A stretch of 50,326 nt of DNA, taken from Candidatus Zixiibacteriota bacterium (GTDB lineage: Bacteria; Zixibacteria; MSB-5A5; GN15; FEB-12). Both the position numbers and the translations under genes were made by a program. Location: contig JAQUSF010000010.1 in NCBI GenBank assembly GCA_028715215.1, forward strand, positions 1-50,326, in the 5' to 3' direction. This document shows positions 9,025-17,074 of the stretch, in pieces. Under the pieces are notes generated by a model. That model had not been told where the DNA came from, searched no databases, and saw nothing but the letters and a program-made list of their open reading frames with translations. Positions within the stretch are counted from its first letter, which is position 1; every line of letters begins with the position of its first letter.

Positions 9025-9582
9025 ATGGAACGACAGCCTTCCTTGATAACCGAACGTCTTGTTCTGCGGTCTTTTGAACTGGGCGACGCCCCGTTGGTTA
9101 CGATACTGGCCGGGGAGCGGGAAATCGCCTGTAATACTTTGCATATCCCTCATCCTTACGAGGTCGGGATGGCCGAAGACTGGATTTGTACTCATCAGGA
9201 CGCCTATACCCGCGGCGTCCAGGTAATTTTTGCAATTGTGCGTCAAAACGACAACCGGTTAATGGGCGCTATTGGTTTGGACATTGAAAGAGGGCACAAC
9301 CGGGCGGAAATGGGGTACTGGATCGGCAAACCATACTGGTCTAAAGGCTATTGTACGGAAGCCGCCAGGGCGGTTTTAAAGTATGGTTTTGAGAAGCTGG
9401 AACTGAATCGCATCCAGGCATCATATTTCAGCCGTAATATCGCATCGGGCAGGGTAATGGAAAAAATAGGCATGTCTTACGAAGGTTGTCTGCGAAGCCA
9501 TATTTATAAATGGGGAGAATATCTGGACCAGGTCACCCGGGCAATTCTTAAAAGTGAATACGAAGCCGGTATCAATAAGTAG
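9025..9582 (+). CDS. GNAT N-acetyltransferase, RimJ/RimL type
   Basis: This 185-aa protein starts with the TERLVLRSFELGDA segment typical of the RimJ/RimL/acetyltransf_3 group, has the acetyl-CoA region GYWIGKPYWSKGYCTEAARAV (about residues 92-112) and the conserved LNRIQA, N-ASGRVMEKIGM and EG-LR segments. It should transfer acetyl from acetyl-CoA to an amino group; candidates are ribosomal protein N-termini or small amines, which cannot be separated from sequence alone. The length is normal. It ends 114 bases before a bidirectional terminator shared with the converging minus-strand gene. Confidence 0.88.
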   Translation: MERQPSLITERLVLRSFELGDAPLVTILAGEREIACNTLHIPHPYEVGMAEDWICTHQDAYTRGVQVIFAIVRQNDNRLMGAIGLDIERGHNRAEMGYWIGKPYWSKGYCTEAARAVLKYGFEKLELNRIQASYFSRNIASGRVMEKIGMSYEGCLRSHIYKWGEYLDQVTRAILKSEYEAGINK

Positions 9583-9695
9583 TCTTGCTGGAACGGTCTA
9601 TTAACGATTATCGGCAAAATAATCTTTTGGCTGAAAGCAACCGAACCATGTCTTTTTCCCCCTGATGAAAAGCCGGTGAGAATATCGATTAAATA

Positions 9696-9729
9696 AAAAG
9701 AGCCGATTTAAAAAATCGGCTCTTTTTTT
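9696..9729. terminator. Bidirectional terminator between converging genes
   Basis: A 14-bp perfect stem (9696-9709 with 9713-9726) with a three-base A loop has A-rich and T-rich flanks, so it can work for the acetyltransferase transcript on the plus strand and for the kinase operon on the minus strand. Confidence 0.9.
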
Positions 9730-9756
9730 ATATAAAAGAGGAACTGAAAGAAAAGT

Positions 9757-11658
9757 CTATTTCAAAAGTACCATCTTGCGACAGGCGTTCAGGTCATTGT
9801 ACTGGATACGATAAAAATAGACTCCGCTGGCCACCGCCCGGCCGTTATCGTCCTTGCCGTCCCAGTCAATGATATGTTTTCCGGCCTCCATGTCCCTTTC
9901 AACCAGAGCGCGGACATTCTGCCCCAGGACATTGTAAACCTCCAGTTGAACGAAACCCGGTTCCGGAAGCGAGAAGGAGATACTGGTGGCCGGGTTGAAC
10001 GGGTTGGGGAAGTTCTGCTCGAGAGAGAATTCTTTCGGCAGAAGTTCCGAGACCTCGTGATTGATGTATTTCTGGGTCCCGATTATCAGGCGGGCGGTTT
10101 CGATATTGTCATGGAGCCTGACCTCGGTGCGGTCATCGAGGAGGATATGGGTACCGTTGTCAAAAATAAGCCAGGCGCTCATGTCCGGGGGAAGCTGGTC
10201 GAGGTCGCTGACTTTCAACACGCGGTTGGCGGCTTTAGCGATTTTGACCTGCCACTCCGCCCCGTCTTCAAATACCGGCCGGTAGTCGCAGCGGAAAAGA
10301 CTCTTTTGTTCCGGCAATACGAAAGCCAGATAAGAACCCTCGGGGGGAGGCGGCGGTTCGGCAAAATCAAGGTAATCATAGCCGCTTTCAGCGCCGCGAA
10401 TGACCCCGGCATAGTTGTCGATGTCCCTGTTGGTCTCGGTGGTCAACTGCAGATTTATCCGCCAGTCGTTTTCACCGGCTGGCCCGGCGATTTTCTGGGG
10501 GACATTTTTAAGAGTACTGTAGATAAGATGACGGAACAGGATTTTAACGTTCTTCTTTTTAATGTTTACGAAAAACCCTTCCCAGGCCGGTATCGAGTCG
10601 ACCGTCTCATATTCCGAACCATTGTACCAGTAGGCGGCATCGTCCAGCACCTCCGCCGGGTGTCCGGAAACCACTGTTCCGTTGTCGTCAAAACGCACCA
10701 GGCTCCAATCGATGGGAAAGGCGAAGGGATTAGCCAGCTGGTTCCAGCCGGAGTCAACGGCCAGTTCCAGGTAGTCACCGGTGATGAGGAAACGGTTGGG
10801 GGTGACGGTAAAACCGTCGGTGCCGTACCGCCGACCATGGCGGACCGCCAGCCAGTAACCGATACCGGGCAGGTGTTCGGCGATATTCGGGTCAGCAACG
10901 TTATATTCATGAAGTACCAGGCTGGTGCCTTCGTATTCATGCCGGCCGAGCCGCCACTGGGTGATGTCTATCGCTCCCAGGTCATCGCCGAAGATTGTAG
11001 GTACACTGCGGCTGCCCTGATGGTTTACAGGGATGCCGACAATGCGATATTTAGCCTCAGGCAGGGCAGTCGGACGCTGGCCCTGGGCATTGGTCAATTC
11101 ACATATAAAGGTATAAACTTCGCCGCCGTTGGTAATCAGGCGGGTGATTCCCGACCCTTCGTCACGGACTATAAAATAGTAATTCAGACCGCGGGCTGTC
11201 AGCCAGGTCGCAGGTATCGTATAGCGGAGAGTATCGCCCGGGCCGACAGTCAGGGCGGCCGAATCAAAATATAAGGAGCCGCGTTGCTGGTAGTATAGCT
11301 TGCCCGAAACAACCCCTGATTGATTGCCGAAATTGATTTTTAAAGTAAGGTTTTGAACAGTGACGGTATCCGTTCCCGAGCGGGTATAGGCAGCGTAAAA
11401 AACATCGGACGGTTGAAAGACTGCCGCCAGGCCGCCGTTGAGAATGTAACTGGTCGAGGTGGCCACACCCATGGGGCCAAAACCAAACGTACCGGTGATG
11501 TCATTGGCGGCTGAGGCGCTTATCCCGCCGCCGCCGACCAGACCCCCGCCGGTTATATTATAATTGGCGCTGCTTGCCTGCCCTATGGCGAAGGTCGCTG
11601 TCAGGACGGTACACAGCCCCGTTATGATTGGTATGATAAGAGATTTACATCGTCTCAT
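9757..11658 (-). CDS. Exported protein with FlgD-like / type IX-style C-terminal sorting domain
   Basis: The 633-aa product has a signal peptide (MRRCKSLIIPIIT, cleavage near AIGQA-SS), a short Gly/Ser-rich start, a long beta-rich region and a classical C-terminal tail of about 85 residues (QNFPNPFNPAT, LEVYNVLGQNVR, GVYFYRIQ, K-MVLLK). The tail is the FlgD-Ig/Por-secretion type found in FCB bacteria, where it directs export or cell-surface attachment. The frame extends to 11697, but GGAGAG at 11664-11669 fixes the start at 11658, 22 bases after the upstream gene. It is the last gene of the kinase-headed operon. No enzymatic motif is visible. Confidence 0.85.
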   Translation of the reverse strand: MRRCKSLIIPIITGLCTVLTATFAIGQASSANYNITGGGLVGGGGISASAANDITGTFGFGPMGVATSTSYILNGGLAAVFQPSDVFYAAYTRSGTDTVTVQNLTLKINFGNQSGVVSGKLYYQQRGSLYFDSAALTVGPGDTLRYTIPATWLTARGLNYYFIVRDEGSGITRLITNGGEVYTFICELTNAQGQRPTALPEAKYRIVGIPVNHQGSRSVPTIFGDDLGAIDITQWRLGRHEYEGTSLVLHEYNVADPNIAEHLPGIGYWLAVRHGRRYGTDGFTVTPNRFLITGDYLELAVDSGWNQLANPFAFPIDWSLVRFDDNGTVVSGHPAEVLDDAAYWYNGSEYETVDSIPAWEGFFVNIKKKNVKILFRHLIYSTLKNVPQKIAGPAGENDWRINLQLTTETNRDIDNYAGVIRGAESGYDYLDFAEPPPPPEGSYLAFVLPEQKSLFRCDYRPVFEDGAEWQVKIAKAANRVLKVSDLDQLPPDMSAWLIFDNGTHILLDDRTEVRLHDNIETARLIIGTQKYINHEVSELLPKEFSLEQNFPNPFNPATSISFSLPEPGFVQLEVYNVLGQNVRALVERDMEAGKHIIDWDGKDDNGRAVASGVYFYRIQYNDLNACRKMVLLK

Positions 11659-11680
11659 ATTTAACTCTCCCGGTCTGGGT

Positions 11681-12898
11681 TTAGTCCTGATTTTCATTTT
11701 CCTGTAACTGTCTTAATTTGGCTTCCAGAAGTTCCTTTTCCGCCCGCTCGGCTTCTTCCCGGGCTCTGGTGGCTTTCAGCTCCAGCTCCCGAAGGTCAAC
11801 TTTGTAGAAGCTTTCCGTGGGCGTATAGGGCGCCGCCGCCCCGGTAAGGGTATTAATTAGTTCCGCTTTATCGAAATTAACAGCTTCCGAACCCGGTACT
11901 GAGGAGCTTACCGTACCCATTGAAGCTGGTATGTAAATAAGGTCTAATTTGGGATAATAAATAGAAGCTGTTCCTCCGGTATAACTACCTCTGGAGGCGA
12001 TGAAGTAGAATTTATAATTACCGGCACTGGAAGCATAATATAAATGTTCCGGATTTAGAGAGCCCCAGCGATTGTAATTTGATGCTGTTGTTTCATTGCC
12101 AAATCCCCAGGCAACGTAGCTGTTGCCTAACGTAGTCCCACTCATATTTATCTCAGCAATAACAACGCCGAATGAAGTTCCTGATAAGGATGCGAAGCCA
12201 CTTCCTAATGCGAGAATATAACCGGCGGCGTTAATGGTTATTGTGGCGGAATCGATTATTGTCACACCTGTTGTAGCAACACTTACTATGGAACCGGTCG
12301 GTGCAGAACGACAGATACCCACTTCATCCAGCAAGTCGAATTTATCAATACTGGCGTTTTCGATTTTTGTTCCTGTTATGGTACTGTTGGCAATATCATT
12401 GCCGGTAATAGTGTAGTCGACTATTTTAGCCGAAGTAACCGCGTCATTGGCCAGGTCGGCCGTGGCCACTGCCCCGTTGGCGATCTTGGCTGAAGTAACC
12501 GCATTGTCGGCAATATTGGCGGCGGCATAGGCGTACGGTACCGAGGTAATCAATTGCCGGGGCGTCATCTCGGCATCGGCGCCCACTTTTATGGCCAGAT
12601 ATAATTTGTTGCCGTTGAGTATGGTCGTATTAACAGGACCAAGTTCGGCGGTAAAAACGCCGTTTTCATCGGGGGTGACATCCTGCGTGAAGGTTCCCCC
12701 CGTAACCGGAACCCCTGCTGCGGCGGTGGTATAAATCATGAAAGTAACACTTGTGGTCGTCGTAATCGGGTCGCCTAAATCGTCGGTTAAACGGCCCTGG
12801 TAGACAATCGTGTTGGGCGCCTGGGCCGCCACGTTAAAGGTCAAAGCCAGCAGGAAGGCCAGCGTCAATAAAATAGCGTTAACAATTTTCTTATCCAT
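11681..12898 (-). CDS. Exported stalk-repeat protein with C-terminal coiled coil
   Basis: This 405-aa protein has a signal peptide (cleavage near NVAAQA-PN), then an N-terminal domain beginning IVYQGRLTDDLGDPI, a form common in FCB surface proteins. Around residues 130-190 there are short repeats of the NAVTSAKIANGAV/ATADLANDAV/STITGTKIENASI type, which form trimeric beta-stalks in tail-fibre-like proteins. A C1q/jelly-roll-like region follows, and the last 40 residues are a charged coiled coil. The AAAGGAG at about 12906-12912 points to the start at 12898 rather than 12919. It is probably a surface fibre, but no receptor or partner is visible. Confidence 0.8.
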   Translation of the reverse strand: MDKKIVNAILLTLAFLLALTFNVAAQAPNTIVYQGRLTDDLGDPITTTTSVTFMIYTTAAAGVPVTGGTFTQDVTPDENGVFTAELGPVNTTILNGNKLYLAIKVGADAEMTPRQLITSVPYAYAAANIADNAVTSAKIANGAVATADLANDAVTSAKIVDYTITGNDIANSTITGTKIENASIDKFDLLDEVGICRSAPTGSIVSVATTGVTIIDSATITINAAGYILALGSGFASLSGTSFGVVIAEINMSGTTLGNSYVAWGFGNETTASNYNRWGSLNPEHLYYASSAGNYKFYFIASRGSYTGGTASIYYPKLDLIYIPASMGTVSSSVPGSEAVNFDKAELINTLTGAAAPYTPTESFYKVDLRELELKATRAREEAERAEKELLEAKLRQLQENENQD

Positions 12899-12948
12899 CC
12901 TTGAACTCCTTTTAATCATTTTTTTATATTTTAAATCTCATCTTTCAG

Positions 12949-13659
12949 TTATTTTTTCGAAGGCGGGTCAGGGAAATCACCGATTGGCGGGTCGGGTACT
13001 TTTTCTTCATCGTCGCCGCCGCCCCCGGCCAGCAGGACTACGGCGCCCGCCACCAGACCAACACCCAGGCCTATCGCCCACCATTGCTTATACCAGGCTT
13101 TACCTTCTTTCTCAGCGGTTGTCACTTCTGCCTGTTTAACAGGCTTGGCGGCTGGTTCGGTAACGGGCTGGATAACCGGCTTCTTAGCAGAAGTCGTATC
13201 CGGTGGTGGGGTTGCCGCTTCGGGTTCCTTTTCCTCCTCGTCCACCATATCCTGAGCCTTTTTCATCAGGTCGATAAATTCCGTGGAACTGATATCCAGT
13301 TCACCGGCCCACTCCCGGTAAGAACGGAAAGCTTCCTTGAACTGGTCAAGAACACGGTTTCGTTTCTCATTATGGTCTTTGACCATAGCGTAATAAACCG
13401 CCGCCAGCAGGACGTGGGCGCTGGCTTTATCTTCCAGGGAAGCGTCGGCACGTTTTAGAAAATCATCTATTTCCTTTTCAGCACATTTGTAATTGAGGGA
13501 CTTGAAACTGATACGGGCGCTTTCCAGGGTGGGGTTGTTTTTATCGTAGGGACATTCTTGACTCTGGGCCAGACCGGGTAAGGGCAGTATTGCCATCTGG
13601 CAGAATGTTGCCAGCAAAACTATCGCCGTCACCCTGATGACCTTTCTGTTTCTCTTCAT
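12949..13659 (-). CDS. Exported membrane-anchored protein of the kinase operon
   Basis: The 236-aa product has an N-terminal signal peptide (cleavage near PGLAQSQ), a helical TPR-like region (about 35-135), a Pro/Lys/Thr-rich spacer, and a C-terminal hydrophobic segment WWAIGLGVGLVAGAVVLLAGGGG (anchor about 196-218) ending in an acidic, Pro-rich tail. A GAGGAGGT site precedes the ATG. It lies 19 bases downstream of the kinase, so it is very likely co-expressed and may be a kinase partner or substrate; that is inference from position. I do not recognise a named family. Confidence 0.8.
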   Translation of the reverse strand: MKRNRKVIRVTAIVLLATFCQMAILPLPGLAQSQECPYDKNNPTLESARISFKSLNYKCAEKEIDDFLKRADASLEDKASAHVLLAAVYYAMVKDHNEKRNRVLDQFKEAFRSYREWAGELDISSTEFIDLMKKAQDMVDEEEKEPEAATPPPDTTSAKKPVIQPVTEPAAKPVKQAEVTTAEKEGKAWYKQWWAIGLGVGLVAGAVVLLAGGGGDDEEKVPDPPIGDFPDPPSKK

Positions 13660-13678
13660 AAGACCTCCTCTATTTTAT

Positions 13679-15460
13679 CTATTTTTGTGTCCAGAATACG
13701 ACCAGCGGTACCTGTTCCTGACCGTTGGGGTTTATCTCTAGTATCCCCCGTGACCCTTTGACCACATGGCGGGGACCGCCGCCATAGGGGAAAGTCACAC
13801 AGGAATCGATAACCGGGCGGAAACTGCGCTGGTCGCCCAGGGGGATAATATTGGTGGCGATCTCCCATTGTCCCGGAAGTTTTCGGAAATCCAGGACAGG
13901 GAAACTCATTATTGTTTTTTTCTGTCCGTTTAATGTCAGTTCCAGGATGTGCTTATCGGAGGGCGGGATAAGAGCCACCTGAATATTAACTTCGCTTGAG
14001 ACGGGAAATTCTTTTTCAAGGTCCACCTGCAGGTTGTCCGATTCCCCGGCGACCTGGACGGTTTTGCTATAAATCGGGAAATCCGGGCTGTATATCGTAA
14101 CTTCATGCGGGCCGGGCGAGATATCCACCGGTTGACCGGAAGTTATAGTTTTATTGTCCAGTTTAACAGTGGTGTTGACACTCGGGATTACTCTGACCAG
14201 GAACCGGGTCACCGCCGGAGGTGTTTCTTTTTGTATTTGTGGTTCCTCGGGCTTTGGAGCCGGGGTTTCTTTGGTCGCGGTTTCAACCGGTGTTTTAGTC
14301 GTCGGTTTTTCGTCGGTTTTGGTAACTTCCGGGGTGGTTTTTATCTCAGGTTTTTTTTCCGGTTCAGGTTGTTTCGGAGTTTCTCTCGGGATTTGGGCTG
14401 GAGGTTTGCTTTCTTTAGTTGTATCCGCAGAAGTGGTCACCGGGGCTGGTTTTTCCGATTCTAATCGAGCCTTTTCTTCGGCGGTTTTTTCAGGAAAGAG
14501 ACTTTTAAGGATGTCGTTAATGCTGTTCCGGTTTAAATATATGGCACTTCCTGCTAAAATAATAAGCACGGCGGCGGCTATCCCGAGCGGGAATTTACGG
14601 GGTCGATGGAAAGCGTATTCCAGGTTTTTAAATTCTTCAACCATTTCACTGGCCGTCTGGTACCGCTTCCGGGGATTGGGGTGGGTGGCCTTTTTTAGAA
14701 TTCTCCGAAGTTGCGGGGATAGTTTGCGGCTTGATTTCCCGCCCCATTCATCGATATTGGGATTGACCGGGTTGCGGTAGGGCATGTCGTTGGTGGCGAA
14801 ATTAAAAAGGGTGATGCCGGTTTCATAGATGTCGCTTAAAAAAGGATTATAATCTTTTTCCCCGGTTTGTCGTTCTGGGGCGGCAAACATCGGCGTCAAC
14901 GCCTGGTAAGCGGTCTTGGTGGCATCGGTACCCATCTCTTTGGCGATGCCGAAATCTATCAGGTAAACATTTTCGTTCTTATCAACCAGGATATTACTGG
15001 GCTTTATATCGCGATGGGCGATTTTCTTTTCATGAGCGTAGGCGATAGCCCCGGTCATGGAGCGGGCGACTTTCATAAACAGCTCTTCCCGGAGCGGTCC
15101 CGACTCTTTTAATATGACGCCGCCATCCCGGCCATCGATATAAGCTACCACCACCGCCCCTTCCTCGGGCAGAAAATCGATTATGCGGCTGATATTGGGG
15201 TGGTCCAGAAGGCACAGTATTTTGGCTTCCTTGGCGAATTTATCACGCGATTGTACCCGTTTGAAGAACTTTATCACCAGCTTCTGGCCGTGCAGATTGA
15301 CATTATAACCTTCGTAAACTTCCCCGAAACCACCCCCGCCAATGTATGAGCGGATTTTGTATTTACCACCGATGACCCAATCGAGAATGCCAAGAGGGTC
15401 AAGAGGTTTGTCCGGGTGGGATTCTCCGGCGGGTACGGTATCGTCGTGCTTATCAGGCAT
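13679..15460 (-). CDS. Transmembrane Ser/Thr protein kinase with PEGA-like extracytoplasmic region
   Basis: The 593-aa protein has a complete Hanks-type kinase domain (about 30-285): glycine loop GGGGFGEVYEG, VIK lysine, catalytic loop HRDIKPSN, DFG, and APE. One membrane segment (LGIAAAVLIILAGSAIYL, about 293-312) is followed by a Pro/Thr/Lys-rich spacer and a C-terminal beta domain resembling PEGA. The topology is cytoplasmic kinase, periplasmic sensor, as in PknB-like receptors. The frame opens at TTG 15475, but ATG 15460 is preferred. It heads a four-gene minus-strand operon and faces away from the T6SS locus. Its targets are unknown. Confidence 0.92.
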   Translation of the reverse strand: MPDKHDDTVPAGESHPDKPLDPLGILDWVIGGKYKIRSYIGGGGFGEVYEGYNVNLHGQKLVIKFFKRVQSRDKFAKEAKILCLLDHPNISRIIDFLPEEGAVVVAYIDGRDGGVILKESGPLREELFMKVARSMTGAIAYAHEKKIAHRDIKPSNILVDKNENVYLIDFGIAKEMGTDATKTAYQALTPMFAAPERQTGEKDYNPFLSDIYETGITLFNFATNDMPYRNPVNPNIDEWGGKSSRKLSPQLRRILKKATHPNPRKRYQTASEMVEEFKNLEYAFHRPRKFPLGIAAAVLIILAGSAIYLNRNSINDILKSLFPEKTAEEKARLESEKPAPVTTSADTTKESKPPAQIPRETPKQPEPEKKPEIKTTPEVTKTDEKPTTKTPVETATKETPAPKPEEPQIQKETPPAVTRFLVRVIPSVNTTVKLDNKTITSGQPVDISPGPHEVTIYSPDFPIYSKTVQVAGESDNLQVDLEKEFPVSSEVNIQVALIPPSDKHILELTLNGQKKTIMSFPVLDFRKLPGQWEIATNIIPLGDQRSFRPVIDSCVTFPYGGGPRHVVKGSRGILEINPNGQEQVPLVVFWTQK

Positions 15461-15561
15461 GTTTAATTCCAGCAAAGCTTAAAAGGTGACTGTTTTATGC
15501 CATCGCCTTTTGTTTGGGTATTTTCCTGTTTTTTTATAACCGCTTTTCCATGAACGTTACA

Positions 15562-15590
15562 ATTAAATGAAACCCTAAAGGCAATCGCAA
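15562..15590 (-). promoter_or_regulatory. Possible promoter of the kinase operon
   Basis: Read on the minus strand, TTGCGA (15590-15585) and TTTAAT (15567-15562) are separated by 17 bases, about 100 bases upstream of the kinase start. The match is by eye. Confidence 0.45.
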
Positions 15591-15733
15591 GTTTTTTTTA
15601 AGATTAAAATTACAGGTAACTTATGCAAAAATACAAGGATGAAGGGCTTATTTTAAGAAATAATTTACGAAATTTCCCGGTACGGGTCGTTAAACGAATA
15701 GAAACAGTGCGATGGGGGGTCAGAAATAGTTTG

Positions 15734-15763
15734 TTGACTTTATCATATAAAACGGATTATTTT
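15734..15763 (+). promoter_or_regulatory. Possible promoter of the T6SS effector island
   Basis: TTGACT (15734-15739) and TATTTT (15758-15763) are 18 bases apart, roughly 115 bases upstream of the PAAR-like gene. Confidence 0.45.
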
Positions 15764-15878
15764 AAATAGTAAGGAAATAACCGTTAAAATAAGCGTATTA
15801 TTATGAGTATACCGGCAATAAATAGCGGATATTTCAGAACTTTATTCTTATAACAATATTGACAGGGGCGAGGATTTA

Positions 15879-17039
15879 GTGGGAAAACCAGCAGCCAGAA
15901 GCACCGATATGGTAAAGACCTGCAATGACCCGGTCGACCTCCCGGTCAGCCAGATTATTGCCGTTGGCACCGTGCTTATAAACGGGTTGCCGGCGGCCAA
16001 ACAGAATGACCAGGTGGTCGGAGTGGATACCCATATTATTATGGTACCCTCGCCCGGAGGTCCGGTCCCCACCCCGATACCGCACCCCTATTGTGGGATT
16101 CTCAACAGCAATTTATCAACATCGGTTAAAATCATGGGGCAACCGGCGGCGATGCAGGGCTCCAAATCCCAGAATATGCCGCCGCATATACCCTGCGGAC
16201 CGGGACCGTTTCAGAAACCGCCGTCCAACATGGGTGAGGTCATGATGGGCAGTCCCAATGTTATGATTGGTAACGGCGGCGGTGGTGGCGGTGGTGGTGG
16301 TGGCGGCGGCGGCTCAACGCAGGCTGAAACCTCGGCCGGTGAGCTTGCGGAAGGACACCAGCTCAATGTCAAGTTCGTGGATAAGGGCGGCAACCCGATA
16401 ACCGGGGTTAAATATGAAGTCAAGACGCCGGATAATAAAAAATTCGATGGCGTGCTGACGGGCGGGGTGAAAAAAACGGTGGAAAAAGAAGGTAGCTATG
16501 AAATTGCCCTGCAGGCGGTCACCTCGGCTAAATGGTCCAAGGATAAAGCCCGCAGCGGTGAAAAAGTAGAAATGCTGGTGGAAACGGCCGGGATTGATGA
16601 TGGGGCGAAAGCTGAAATCGATGTCTGGTTGCGCGACAGCAACCGGGCGGATAAGAAAATTTTCACCGCGGGCGACCTGGCGGTCAAGGGTGGAAAAATC
16701 GAAAGCGAATGGACTTATGAATATGAAGAAGAAAACGAAAAGGAATCGGAAAAGAAGGTCATAAAAGGGTATTCATCTCCCCAGTTCTATTTCACCGTAA
16801 AAGTCAACGACATTAACGCTCGCTCCGGTATACTGTTTTACAAGGATTTTGTGGAAATCGAGTTGCATCATCCCGACGGTAAGGCGGCCAAGGATGAACC
16901 GTATCTTCTGTTTTTAGCCAACGGCGAAGTGCGAAAAGGCAAACTCGATTCGAAAGGTTATGCCAGGGAAGAAAAAATACCGCCGGGCCGCTGCTCGCTG
17001 AAATTCCCTGAAGCCGGTGAGGTGGGGGATGAATCCTGA
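15879..17039 (+). CDS. T6SS PAAR-like (DUF4150) spike protein with poly-Gly linker and adaptor domain
   Basis: The 386-aa protein begins GKPAARSTDMVKTCNDPVDLP, contains the LPAAKQNDQVVGVDTHII and CGPGPF segments of the DUF4150/PAAR-like family, and is expected to cap the VgrG tip and carry cargo through the tube. A run of about 13 glycines near residue 130 links it to a C-terminal part with an Ig-like domain (KWSKDKARSGEKV) and a transthyretin-like domain (FKD-VEIEL, GKLDSKG, IPPGRC). The second half is clearly related to the product at 21476-22351. The start is GTG with an AGGA site five bases upstream. There is no signal peptide or toxin motif. Confidence 0.88.
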   Translation: MGKPAARSTDMVKTCNDPVDLPVSQIIAVGTVLINGLPAAKQNDQVVGVDTHIIMVPSPGGPVPTPIPHPYCGILNSNLSTSVKIMGQPAAMQGSKSQNMPPHIPCGPGPFQKPPSNMGEVMMGSPNVMIGNGGGGGGGGGGGGGSTQAETSAGELAEGHQLNVKFVDKGGNPITGVKYEVKTPDNKKFDGVLTGGVKKTVEKEGSYEIALQAVTSAKWSKDKARSGEKVEMLVETAGIDDGAKAEIDVWLRDSNRADKKIFTAGDLAVKGGKIESEWTYEYEEENEKESEKKVIKGYSSPQFYFTVKVNDINARSGILFYKDFVEIELHHPDGKAAKDEPYLLFLANGEVRKGKLDSKGYAREEKIPPGRCSLKFPEAGEVGDES

Positions 17040-17074
17040 CCGCAGGGGTCGCAGTTAAGGCGGTAAAAATAATT

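Larger units (their letters stand above)
15461..15878. other. Divergent AT-rich intergenic region between the kinase operon and the T6SS locus
   Basis: No gene is seen in these 418 bases. They hold the candidate minus-strand promoter (15562-15590) and a candidate plus-strand promoter (15734-15763). The base composition is much more AT-rich than the flanking genes, as expected for a control region that serves two divergent transcripts. Confidence 0.7.

Noticed and set aside
9874..11274. 466-codon open frame on the plus strand opposite the sorting-tail protein
   Set aside because: It is a mirror of the coding minus strand; the real protein has a signal peptide and a known tail, this one has none.
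15859..15864. TTGACA as a promoter element for the PAAR-like gene
   Set aside because: It lies only 15 bases before the start codon, leaving no room for a second hexamer.
16211..16423. Minus-strand poly-proline reading frame
   Set aside because: It is only the complement of the poly-glycine linker of the PAAR-like gene.
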